This document shows, in pieces, positions 34,804 to 44,950 of a stretch of 64,000 nucleotides of DNA; the first letter of the stretch is position 1, and every line of letters starts with the position of its first letter. The notes beneath the pieces were generated by a model. It did not search any database. It saw nothing but the letters and a program-made list of their open reading frames with translations, and was not told the origin of the DNA. The translations under genes and the position numbers were made by a program. The stretch spans positions 1,527,001-1,591,000 of the forward strand of contig JAMKCF010000005.1 of assembly GCA_023634235.1 (NCBI GenBank), read 5' to 3'. The DNA comes from Pisaster brevispinus. Taxonomy: Eukaryota > Echinodermata > Asteroidea > Forcipulatida > Asteriidae.

Positions 34804-35771
34804 CTGACCTTGATCTAAAAAGCAACAAAAATCATTTCAGAGTTAGTACAAATGAAGACAAATTTGTCCGCATTCTTTGGGCTTCCTGCGATGAAAAAAA
34901 CTTGCACAGCATCGCTTTGCGAGAAGAACGAACGAAGGATTTTCTGTCATTTCACCAACTGGCAATGATTAATAGCATCCCTAAACCATCTGTTTCGAAA
35001 AGATTGAAATTTATCTACACAAATTACCGCTGTGGTTGGTTAAGCGATTTCTTAGTTGACTTCTATATCACACAGTTATGTGAATTGGTAAATGAAGATA
35101 TCAAATCTGGAAAGTTTGGAGCTATACAATGTAACATAACTGCAGAAATTCTTAACAAGCAATCGTCACCCACATCATTTATAACAGTATCTAAAAGGTG
35201 TTTTAATAATGGTAAATTTTGCGAAACCATGTTTTTCCCCCTATTGGAGAACAGGCACTTCACACTCTATGTTCTTGATAATACAAGAAAACAGATTATT
35301 TGTTTTGATTCAATGAGTTCTATTCGAGACACTCGTCATAAAATGGTCGTACATGGACGGGCATTCTTTAATTTTTTCCAAAATGGTCTGAAGAATAGAT
35401 ACTGGAATAATAAAATGCCAGACGCTTTGGAAAGCAAACAAAAGGCGGTAATTAACTGAGCCTCGTGCGTGCAACAAACGGACTCAGAAAGTTGTGGTGT
35501 CTTTTGCTGCATCTTCGCTGAACAAGTATGCTTCCCTCATAAACAACTTTTACCAACAAGTACTGCGGAAAATCTCAGAATTTACATCTTACTCCAGTTG
35601 ATAAAAAGATCACTCATCGTTGACCCTGAATTGCAACGATTGTTTTGTATCCTATGTAGATTAATAACATTCAATAGCCAACCCGTGCGGGGAAATTTTA
35701 GTGGTATTCTGTATTGGCTTCGCTACATAGGCCCCTACATCATAGTTTTTATGAAGACATTATTTAGTTAA
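34800..35771 (+). pseudogene. Ulp1-type cysteine protease domain (peptidase C48), one stop
   Basis: The frame overlaps the end of the USP frame by four bases; a shift in the A-run near 34780 would join them. It encodes GWLSDFLVDFYITQL, then ENRHFTLYVLD (catalytic His at 35256-35258), IICFDSMSS (Asp at 35307-35309) and QQTDSESCGVFCC (catalytic Cys at 35493-35495): the His-Asp-Gln-Cys pattern of Ulp1/SENP proteases, which process SUMO and other ubiquitin-like proteins. Ulp1 domains are known from several eukaryotic DNA transposons. An in-frame TGA at 35457-35459 lies between the Asp and Cys motifs, so the enzyme is broken in this copy. About 60 residues follow the domain, ending TAA at 35769. 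Confidence 0.85.
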
Positions 35772-35776
35772 ATAAA
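35771..35776 (+). promoter_or_regulatory. Polyadenylation signal AATAAA
   Basis: A canonical AATAAA overlaps the last base of the TAA stop of the Ulp1 frame. Its position, at the end of the whole coding block, suits the 3' end of the transposon transcript. Confidence 0.6.
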
Positions 35777-35995
35777 GAGCAATACTTTATTTTGTGGGAA
35801 TTTAGTGGAACTATTAAGTGTACAACCTTAGTTATTAACCAAATGTCTGTTGGGAGAATCCTCATATAACTATAACCTGCAATGGGTATGCTTTTGTAAT
35901 GGATTAGTTTCAGGATGGAATTTGAATTGTTTAAAAAGGGGATAGTGCAAATCATCCTGAAAATATTTCAGTCTGAAATGTTGTCATCTTCGGGG

Positions 35996-36024
35996 CATTT
36001 TTCCCCGACGTTCGGGGAAAAATG
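35996..36024. other. Perfect 13-bp inverted repeat with 3-nt loop
   Basis: CATTTTTCCCCGA and TCGGGGAAAAATG are separated by CGT. The structure lies 225 bp after the Ulp1 stop. It could form a stable RNA hairpin in the 3' UTR or a DNA cruciform; a role is not known. Confidence 0.7.
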
Positions 36025-36715
36025 TATTTGAATACCTTCAAGATCGGCATGGCTTATTGGCGAACAAAAATACTAATAGGCCTATGAGCGTCGTGCATGC
36101 AAAGAGTTACAGAAACAGATATTCGATAGTTTCCCGTAAACAGAAACATCAAATTTATCAAATTTTCACAGGAAAGTATTTAATGTGTGCTTTAAAAGCT
36201 TTAAACGCTGGATGTAATAATGCACCATGGCTTTTAAGGAGGTATTCTGTGTGACATATTGTGATTCTTTTTGTCAAGAAAGGCAGCTATAATAATCAAC
36301 CATTAATTTTGTCACGTTTACACATGTATTGGTTTATAAACCAATTTTTCACCAACTGTTCATTGTAAAAAAGGAAAAAGAAGAAGAAGAAGATTATTAT
36401 TATCAAGTGTACATACAGGTATACACCAGGCGTGAATCTGGAGGAAAAACTGGGATGGAAGTCTAATTAGCTTTCCTACATTTAAAAATTTAATTGGCAT
36501 ATCTTCTCGGGCTTTTCTCAAACTAAATTGTGCTTGAATTGATTTTATTTAGTTAAAATAGTCTATATCTAATGCTTTGGGCGATTTAAAAGTGATTGGT
36601 ATATCAATAATATCAAATTTACACTCAAGAAGTAAGCCATGGTGTCTGAATGTAAAAATTGTTTGATGGTGTCACTCAGGGTTTTAGTTATGGAAACTTT
36701 GCTTTAAGATTTATA

Positions 36716-36883
36716 CGGAAGCGTATTACCTCCACATGAATAAACAAAACCTCTGTTATCGTAAGTGCAAAGTTATCGTGTACGTACACGATAAGTCATT
36801 TTGTATGTACACTTACCGTGTACGCACGTACGTACGTTAAGATAATTTTTTTGTTTTATTCATGCGGTGGCAATACGCTTCCG
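36716..36883. mobile_element. 168-bp MITE with TA flanks
   Basis: CGGAAGCGTATTACC at the left pairs with GG(T)CAATACGCTTCCG at the right, and the arms continue through CATGAATAAACAAAA. TA is present on both sides (36714-36715 and 36884-36885), as in Tc1/mariner-type insertions. The centre holds a perfect 22-bp palindrome around GTGTACGTACAC and further alternating GTACGTAC. Confidence 0.7.
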
Positions 36884-37825
36884 TACTACTTTAAATCTAG
36901 AACGATTAAGAGTTTTTTAATGTAATTTGCAGACCTCCTTTTCATGTACCAAAATATATTGTGAGACGTGCTTGATTAATTATAGAAACAGGGCTTTCTG
37001 AAACATTCTATACGAGTTTGTTTTCAATGCCAAGTATAAATGGTTAAATGCATCTGATCTTGTTGCAGAATATACCTTCCTATGGCTTTTTTAAAGGTCA
37101 CGTGATGCGAAAAATGCCACACACAGAAAAAATAGTTCGTGTGATACACTTGTAAGTTAGTAATAGAAGAGAGATTTTTGTTTTTATTCAGAGAGGAAAA
37201 CAGACAACAACAATGGTTGCGAGAAGAATCATTTAGTGTTGTTTAGCTTTGTATTTTAAATCTGAAACATTAACTTGTTATAAGCAATAACATCAGTTAT
37301 AAATGGAAAATCATTTTGTAATTTGATGTTCTGTATACACAACTAAAGCTGGGGGGGGGTGTGTTATTAATGATGATAGGAAAAGTAAATATCCAGAAAA
37401 AATACTCGTAAGTGATGACGTATGTAATTTTATCGAAACCTTGATATATTAAAAGATAAAATTTGAAATAAATATACATGGACCAATAGTCATTTTTGCA
37501 GAAAATTGTATAACATGTTACTATTTATTTTGATGCTTACTTAAATAAAGTCCAGAAATTTATTAAAATTCATGAGATTAAAAGGTTAATCTTATTGACT
37601 ACTTGTCATCTGTATGCGCTGTTCTATAAGTTGAACATTAACCTTTTCATAATTATGATTGGGAGGTAATGAATATAGTTATTTTGTCCACGGTGAGGTG
37701 TCATTTTAACCGCAAATGCAAATACGCCTGTTATAATAGAAAATGCGTCTGTTTAGCTGTGGTTAATTATGAACTAATTTGTGGACCAAATTAGCCAGCT
37801 CAAAAATTTGGTGTGCCCTGTATAA

Positions 37826-38663
37826 AGCCCTTTTCACACGAAAAAAAACCCCAACATTCCTTGCGATGAATTTAACAAGTGCTGGAGTCATCCCACGCCT
37901 GACCGCTTTCGCAAGCTTTCACACGACACCAAGTAAAAATGTGACCACGTTCCATGAGACGAGAGTACAGAATGCTGGTTACCACTGAACTATAGAGATT
38001 TTGTTCTTAAACAGCGCTAGTACCAGTTAAATGATGACGTATGTCGCGTGTTCACAGTGTGTCGCGGTAAAATAATAAACCATGTAAACATTCTTCAAAA
38101 TGGCTGACACTCGCGAAGACGTTGGGGAGTCCATTCAAAATACTATGCCCGTAATATCCTCCAAAAAACGACCGGCGAAGACATCAACCAAAGATAAGAG
38201 TATAAGAATGCCAAGAAATCTTGGTGCTACGAGGAAACGATTGCCTTGATAAACATTATGGAGAAGGAAACCACCCAATCTAAAATGGATAGTTTGACCC
38301 ACAACGGCCATGTTTGGCGGGAAATCGCGTACGTGGTCGTGGTTGGCCCGGTAATGGTGTGTAAACACACAAAGGTCGGCTCCCGAAGGTTCTTCACACA
38401 TGCGTGTTAATACCGCTTTCGCGAGGATCGTTGGTCAATAAACAACGGATCGTTTCACACGAAGGTTTGACTAGATTCCTTGCGAAAAATTACGCTAGCG
38501 CAAGATTTTGTCAGAGGTCGGGACCTTCTACAAAATTTCGCAAGGATTGTAGGCGATGTAAAATATTACTGTCCTTTCACACGAAGCCCAATTTGTAATT
38601 TTTTACAAAAAATTGTAAAATTTCACAAAGAATGTTCGTTTTTTCCGTCGTGTGAAAAGGGCT
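37826..38663. mobile_element. Harbinger-like non-autonomous element in the right arm
   Basis: It starts AGCCCTTTTCACACGA and ends TCGTGTGAAAAGGGCT, a 16-bp inverted repeat with one internal mismatch at most. The arm sequence resumes on both sides. It carries a broken Myb/SANT-like frame, a gene that Harbinger elements typically have beside the transposase. The duplication is ambiguous (AA or TAA-like). Confidence 0.75.
38100..38410 (+). pseudogene. Myb/SANT-like protein fragment of a Harbinger element
   Basis: An ATG at 38100 opens MADTREDVGESIQNT and a basic stretch (SSKKRPAKTSTKDKS). After a one-base frameshift near 38200 the sequence continues KNAKKSWCYEETIALINIME and later HNGHVWREIA: the spaced Trp residues and E-E-T..LI pattern of a Myb/SANT trihelix DNA-binding domain. 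The rest of the domain has been replaced by unrelated sequence up to a stop at 38408. Harbinger Myb-like proteins help the transposase reach the nucleus and bind the ends. Confidence 0.6.
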
Positions 38664-39509
38664 AATAGTCTTGAAGATTCTGGGCTAAAACATTAAAACA
38701 AAATCATAAAGAAGAGTACAAATTCTTTACAAGAGGTTAATTCTTTACAGGGTAAATTCTTTACTTGACTCAACCGCATAGGCATTTGTGCTTTTTTTAG
38801 ATGGAAAATGGCATCTAGATAATTTGGGTTAATTAACTACTAATTAGTGGACCAAATTAGCCAGCTCAATTGATATGCCCAGTGTATCAGTCTTTAAGAT
38901 TCTGGACTAAAACTTCCACTTTTATTCATAATGAAGGGTACAAATTCTTTACAAGAGGTAGTTGGCTCAACTGCATATGCATTTGTGCGTGTTTTAGATG
39001 GAAAATGGTGTGTGTATAACTGTGGTTAATTAACCACTAATTAGTGGACCAAATTAGCCAGTTTAAAAATTCGATATGCCCAGTATATCAGTCTTTAAGA
39101 TTCTGGACTAAAATTTCCACTTTTATTCATAATGAGAGGTACAAACTCTTTTCAAAATATGTTTTTGTATTTAAACAGCATAAAAACATATTATGACACA
39201 ACACACGCACATTGTCTTCGTGTTTGCGGCTACTTTTTTGTTATTTAGCGACTTTTTTTTCTTCGTTTATTGCTTTTCAATGATTTATAGCTAAAACTTT
39301 TTAATATTATCTTATGAAAATATTTAAGTTATGGCTAGAATTTCAGTATTCGTTTGGATAAAATAACGGATTCGCCGACAGAAATGACCCAAATGAGCCA
39401 TTTTGTCACCTCCCTGTACTGCATGTGTTCTAATTTCGCGAGTACGCGGCTGGCCGTTCCGCGAATACACGGCTGGCTATTTCGGGCCCAATACTGTGCT
39501 AGCTTCAGC

Positions 39510-40105
39510 TCGGTTCTCTTATTCAGTTACAAGCGAATAAAGCGAATAACATTGGAACTAATATTAATACTTGTTCCTTTTTTTTCTTTTTTTTAGATTT
39601 GAGCAGCAGAAATGTTATTCAAAATATTCTCCTGCATGCCTATAATTGTTGATGAGTCAACAAATAACAAACCTGTGCATTTTGTGTACAACTAAGGAAA
39701 GACTTTAATTTTTAATTTTAAACATCTCCTCCTTCTTACAGTCCGGGAACATTTATTTTGTCTCCAAATCAGGCAACACAAATCCAAAACAGGATAGAAA
39801 TCACAAAAACCAAGTTTGGCTGATAATTTTGTAACTGGTTTTGTTTTCAAAATGTTTAAAGGTGAATTACCTTTAATGACACTTATTAAAGTTAAAAAAC
39901 ACATTTTCTTTACTTATTACTGTTACATGCCATTTTTTCAAAAAAGAAAAGTTCAAAGTAAATATCTTTAGTTTGCCAAGGCTCTCCGCTTAGGGGCTTT
40001 GTGATCCATTAAGGACAAAATTCAAAGTGTCCACTTATCGTTACCTAAAGTTACTTATAGACCATAAAAAATTGCAAGTCAAAATAATTGGGTACAAGAA
40101 AATAA
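39510..40105. other. AT-rich flank right of the 18-kb element
   Basis: Right of the inverted repeat I see a strong pyrimidine tract and acceptor-like TTTTTTTAG at 39595 followed by a short frame (FEQQKCYSKYSPACL), but no donor or phase fits the exon at 21132. No gene is supported. Confidence 0.4.
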
Positions 40106-40311
40106 ATGTTTCCTGAATAGGAAACATCCTCTCCACTTTTGGAGAAACCTAATTATTCCCTGATCAGGAAACAATTGTATGTCTCCAATTCTGGAGACAC
40201 TACAAATGTTCCTTGATTTGGAAACACAGTTGATGTTTCCATATCTGTAGCCATTTCTGGAAATGTTATGTATGCCTGCCATATTTAGGAAACTGTTTTC
40301 ATATGGCAATA
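40106..40311. repeat. Cluster of about seven small hairpins
   Basis: Consecutive inverted repeats lie every ~20-40 bp: ATGTTTCC/GGAAACAT at 40106-40127, TCTCCA/TGGAGA at 40130-40145, TTCC/GGAA around TGATCA, GTCTCCA/TGGAGAC at 40181-40198, GTTCC/GGAAAC near 40217, CATTTC/GAAATG at 40251-40264, and TGCCATAT/ATATGGCA near 40277-40308. The recurring GTTTCC/GTCTCC arms suggest a decayed tandem repeat of a palindromic unit. Confidence 0.65.
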
Positions 40312-40456
40312 CATGCAATGTTAAATAAAGTTCATTTCGTGTGATGGTGTTAACATTTTGAAAATGGATTTTGCTGTAGTTCAATGCTGAAACCATTGAT
40401 TAAAAAATAAAAATATTTGCACAAAATAGAGACACTTTTAACAGCATTTTGTCAAA

Positions 40457-41110
40457 AGCCCTTTTCGCACAACAAAGGCAAACTAGGGTCCTTGGTCTCA
40501 GGCGCCAGATGTCTTGACCACGGATGTTGGTCAAACTCGAACACGACCTTTCACACGGCGCAGAAACCAACGTCCCGTGTCACAGAACCTTCATCTTTTG
40601 GGGTGTCAAAGGTCAACATTGTTTATCGTCCTATATACTGGTATCCGAACATCCAGCATAACATCACAATTGCATGTGCTGCGGGGGGTCACCAATCATT
40701 TTCCCGCGCTGTTTATGCATCACTCTGTCACTGTTAAAATGACGAGTAATAACGACGTAGAAGCTGTAATCTTTGACGAGCTTTCGTCCAAAAGAAAAAA
40801 AAGTATGGAAAGGTGTTGGTTTGACGGTTTTTACTCACAAAACTTAGGAATGAAAGCACCATTAACGTTAACTGTTCGATTGCCGCCATCATGATTTACT
40901 GTTGTCGTGGGTTTTTTTTTTTTTCGCGCATGCGTGGTAGCTCAAGCTAAACCAGGGTCCTTGGTTTACGCGTGCGGTGTTCATTCACACAGCACGCACA
41001 GACGATCGTTGTGTCATTTTCACAAAGTTGTGTTTTTTTGTCGCTGGTCTCGACCGTAGTCAGAAAAAGACAACGGACCCCCTGCTTATTTCCCTAGTGT
41101 GAAAAGGGCT
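40457..41110. mobile_element. Second Harbinger-like defective element
   Basis: It starts AGCCCTTTTCGCAC and ends GTGTGAAAAGGGCT, matching the ends of the element at 37826-38663, so both belong to one family. AAA is present on both sides (40454-40456, 41111-41113). At 654 bp it holds only a short coding fragment. Confidence 0.75.
40739..40894 (+). CDS. Short frame inside the second Harbinger-like element
   Basis: An ATG opens 51 codons: MTSNNDVEAVIFDELSSKRK, then KSMERCWFDGFYSQNLG, ending at TGA. The run of basic residues before an aromatic Trp/Phe patch resembles the N-terminus of Harbinger transposases, where Arg/Lys-rich sequence precedes a Trp. It would be a truncated N-terminal fragment left in a deletion derivative. 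The assignment rests on context as much as on sequence. Confidence 0.35.
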   Translation: MTSNNDVEAVIFDELSSKRKKSMERCWFDGFYSQNLGMKAPLTLTVRLPPS

Positions 41111-44100
41111 AAAGCTTGCTACATGTATGTATGAATGATGACTGTGTTGAAAAGGATCTTTATCTAAACTTACAGGAGGAAACATTTGAGTGTATGACCT
41201 AAGCCATAAAAACAAATCTTCTTACTCCAATTTTACCATCTAAGTGAAGCCAAATGTCTATTCCACCTAATAAATGACCACAGTTGGCACACTCCAAGCT
41301 TACTCAAGCCCAGTAGCCATGGTAATTATAGTCTTGATAATAGTGTGACCATAGAGCTGTGTAAGGTGTGATGGATTAACAGTTAGCTTTGGAAGACCTA
41401 GGTCAAACCATGGTCAAACACAGTGCACAATTATATAACTTGTACTTTTAAACTTACTGCTATGTATTTAGCACTACACAGCAGACTGACTACAGTTTGG
41501 TATTTAGGAATATAGGCCTAATGTTCCTTCTTCAACATGTGGGCCTACATGTATATGGGACCACTGCCCCTCCGCTACATGTATGCACTGACCAAAGCAA
41601 ACAAATTTGAAGGAAAAAGTTTAGTTAGTCTTTGTTTAAGAGATTGCTGTTATTGTTTGCCTATACTAGGTTAATAGAAAATCAATTTTTATCCAATTGT
41701 TAAATAAAAATTAAAATAATACAGGCACTTATTTAAGGTATTTTCTTTTCTTCAGTAAAAAAATTAACTTGAAATATAACCAAGGTTTGGCTCGGTCTGT
41801 TTGCTACGACGTAAATCTCAGTAAACAGAATCTAGCAGAAAAAAACAATTTATTACACATAAATTGTTTATGGGGACAGTATCATTTTTAAGAACAATAT
41901 AGGCCAGGGCTCCAAAGTTAAACTTTATCGCAGGGCCGAAGCAAGTTATTTTAGCTATGCTAGTATATTAAGGCACAAGACATGACAAGTTTAGCCCAGT
42001 TAGGTTTTTAAATTAAATAATAATACACACAGTATCCCACTGTGTGCATATGTCATTTTTTGTGATGAAAACAAATAATAGAAGCAACACTGCAAAAAAG
42101 GTTCAAATGTTGACTTTGAGTCTTATAAAAATATTGTTAACATTCTGTGGAGTGTAGATCAAAGTTACCCAAAAGACAATTGATATTCAAATCTTCTCTT
42201 GGTGCTTGTTCAAATACAATAGTTCTAGTAAACTGTGTGGAAAGCTTAGTTCTTATTTTGAATTCAGGTCTAATAAAAATACTCTGGTACAGTACAATAT
42301 TTGAGCTACAAACCCTGCGGTCTTGATGATTTTCCCACCAAATTTGATCCAATAAGCTAGATGACATTTCCTTCATCTATGTATTGTTTAGACTAAGGCT
42401 TGGTAGGGGCCATCCAGCAGGTGCAATAAACTGTCTTGCGCAAGTCTTGAGCATGGCTCTTGTTTTTTAAACATATACCAAATAGCTTAATGGCACTTTG
42501 AGAGCCTCAATTTTCTGTAAACATTCAGAGTTGAGCTCACTTTTCTATTTTTTTTTTGTAGCATGGACCTAGATTAATCTCCCAGAGCATAGTACAAATT
42601 ATTTGACTTCCGTTTATGTGTCTTAGGTATCGTTGAGCAGCCAAATGTTAACGGAATTTTGTTAACCAATAAAAGGAGACCAAATTGTTTAACAAAATAA
42701 AGAACAGGAATTTATGTTAATTATTTCTATTGAAAATGAATAAGTATAGATGGAACTTCAGGATAGTGAACTGTACTGTTGTAGTAGAACGGTGCAAACA
42801 AAAATGGTGTTTCAGACATTACATTTTCGGTAAACATTCTTACCCCACATTTCACTCAACAGAACAAACATTGTATTTATGATATCAGTACGCTTACCGG
42901 TTACCCCATTCTAAGGCCTAAAAAGAAAAAACATTAAGTTGCTGGAATGATGTCATTGACAACATTTGTTTTCATCAAATGTAAAAGTTATCTCAATTTC
43001 TGCAAACATTTTTGTAATGTCCGAAACAATTTTATTTTTGAAATATCAGAAAAAATCAATTGCAGAATCGTTTTATTATTTTATAATAAAAGACAGTCAA
43101 GAAAGTTTCCCTTCACAGCATAAATTAATGCATTATCTTTTTGCATTATCACAATATCAGCCAAAAAATGTTTTCATTAACAGTTGTAACGTCCGAAACA
43201 AATTTAATATCCGAAACAAAAATTACCTTTTCTAGCTAAAAGTAGAGAGTATCTAAAGTGAATCAATCATCATTAAATAGTTTAATTTAGTTGTTTAAAC
43301 ATATCTAGACAGAAATTAGATCATCCTTGCTCAACAAATTTCTTGTGGGACAAAACAATTGTTTCAGACGTTACACTATTCTATTGTGTCATGTTAAGAA
43401 AACTATTTCAATCATTTTATTTAGTCTAAATGTAAAACTACCTTGTGTGTGATGCCAAAATCCAAGTTTACCATCAGCTATTTAACCTTTTTACAATATT
43501 AAAATAGTAACAATTAAACATTCAAAGATACTTTATGTGAAGCATTGCATTGTTGGATTGCATTAAAACATCCATACTTTTATTAAAACTAAAAAATAAC
43601 AACTACAACTACCCATCAGAATTCTTTGACCATAAAACTTTCTGGGGGCACTGTAAGCAAGTTTCGGACATTACATCATAGTGTTAACCCAGCTTTATCG
43701 TCACAAAAGTTCAAATGAGGGGAACAATTGGATGTAAAATAGAGCTGATGTCCTCATTTAAACCCTTCCTGTTGCTGCTGATAATGTTTTGTTTTGTTTT
43801 GATGTTTTTTATTATGTGTGGATTCCAGGTTGTCAATCAACTAAGCCTATAGAGTTCACCATTTTTTGAAATTTCTACATGCACGATAACCTCTCTGCAG
43901 CCAGAACTGCCCCCCCCCCACCCCGAAAACAAGCCTCTTTGCATCAACAGCCTAGAACTCTTACACCAAGCAGGCTCCATAAATTGTACAGTCTACAGGC
44001 CTAGATAAAAACAGACAATTTTTTTGTAGTTTCATACATGATTACCAGCCCACTCACCTTTTCTTTTGCTTCCAAAAATAGAAACGTTCCAACTGGTGCA

Positions 44101-44942
44101 TTGCCTACTTGATCTCCTGGGGTTCGTTGGACCTATGGTCGGACTATTAAACCTTCTGAGTATCGAGGGAGGGGGGGGGACCCGATCTCTCTACTTGTAA
44201 GCCATCTGTAACGTCCGAAACAACAACAAATTTGTCTTGTGTACCATACAAATGTTAGTATGCAGTTCAGTGTTATTTTTGGTTTATGATTCCACTGCAA
44301 TCAATTTCACAATTAACTAGTTTCCATTAAATATGCACCAGTTGCAAATAGTATGATAGATCTAAACTAAATGGATCAAATTTATAGTACAATGAGTATT
44401 GCAGTTTATAAAACACAACGCAAAACTATTTTGGATACTAAAATGTTAACATGTAGTACATTGAAGCCAGCAAAAATGCTAACAAACAAATGGAACTAAA
44501 TTAAAGCCATAAAAATGAAAAATAGTTGAGATGTTTACATCTAGTGTAACGTCCCAAACACGGCGAGGGTTCACTATAAAAATTATACACCAATGTATTT
44601 TTCAAAAAAAATATGTTCATGTAGTTATTCTACATCATTCAATGTTTACATGTAACAAGTTTGACCCCCTAAAATCTAGGTCTAATATACCAGACAAAAA
44701 CTTTCAAAGGCCAGACCAAGTAATTGGGGCTTTTGTGGACTTTCAAGCCATGTAAAAATGTGTAAAAATGCTAAATTTCATGATAGAAACACAGTATTTG
44801 GCATAAATAATCTCTGATCCACACTCTGCACATAAACATTCGATTCTGGTTGGTAAAACATGAGTCAATTATCACACTTTTTAAACATGTAACTATTTGT
44901 AGTAAAATAGAGAAATGTTATGTTCATGGATGTTTCACAAGA
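41111..44942. other. Gene-poor interval with a recurring GTAACGTCCGAAACAA motif
   Basis: No gene is supported. A motif close to GTAACGTCCGAAACAA occurs near 43015, 43188 and 44208, with a looser copy near 44546 (GTAACGTCCCAAACA), and in reverse near 42810, 43360 and 43660. C-rich (43910) and G-rich (44170) runs are also present. Confidence 0.5.
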
Positions 44943-44950
44943 TTAGAGAT

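Larger units (their letters stand above)
35777..37289. other. Non-coding 3' part of the 18-kb element
   Basis: No gene is seen between the stop of the Ulp1 frame and the right arm. The stretch contains a perfect hairpin (35996-36024), a 168-bp MITE (36716-36883), a GAAGAAGAAGAAG run near 36380 and otherwise AT-rich DNA. Confidence 0.6.
21442..39509 (+). mobile_element. ~18-kb DNA transposon with ~2.2-kb inverted repeats
   Basis: Sequence 21442-23695 recurs, inverted, at 37290-39509. Between them one strand carries a spliced SGNH-hydrolase/zinc-finger gene (24360-29702) and a block encoding decapeptide repeats, a PHD finger, a DDE-like transposase, a USP domain and a Ulp1 domain (29868-35771). 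The outer ends read GCTGAAGCTAGCAC on both sides. Flanking bases (GAGCTATG left, TCGGTTCT right) do not match, so the target-site duplication is lost or the true ends lie elsewhere. Several stops and frameshifts show this copy is dead. MITEs inserted in both arms show it is not recent. I cannot assign a superfamily: MULE-like, Kolobok and Zisupton/KDZ are candidates. Confidence 0.8.
37290..39509 (-). repeat. Right terminal inverted repeat with 200-bp subrepeats
   Basis: This is the inverted counterpart of 21442-23695. Three or four 200-bp units are recognisable (CTAATTAGTGGACCAAATTAG, CTTCCACTTTTATTCATAATG-like, GGTTGAGTCAAC in reverse), and the outer end ends GTGCTAGCTTCAGC. It is interrupted by the 838-bp Harbinger-like element. 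The unit number differs from the left arm, so the arms have drifted independently. Confidence 0.85.

Noticed and set aside
35457..35469. A tiny intron (GTAATTAACTGAG) that would remove the stop in the Ulp1 frame
   Set aside because: Thirteen bases is far below any spliceosomal intron; a nonsense mutation is the simpler reading.
39590..39660. Acceptor and frame right of the giant element as exon 2 of the gene starting at 21132
   Set aside because: The acceptor gives an immediate stop in the phase required by the exon at 21132.
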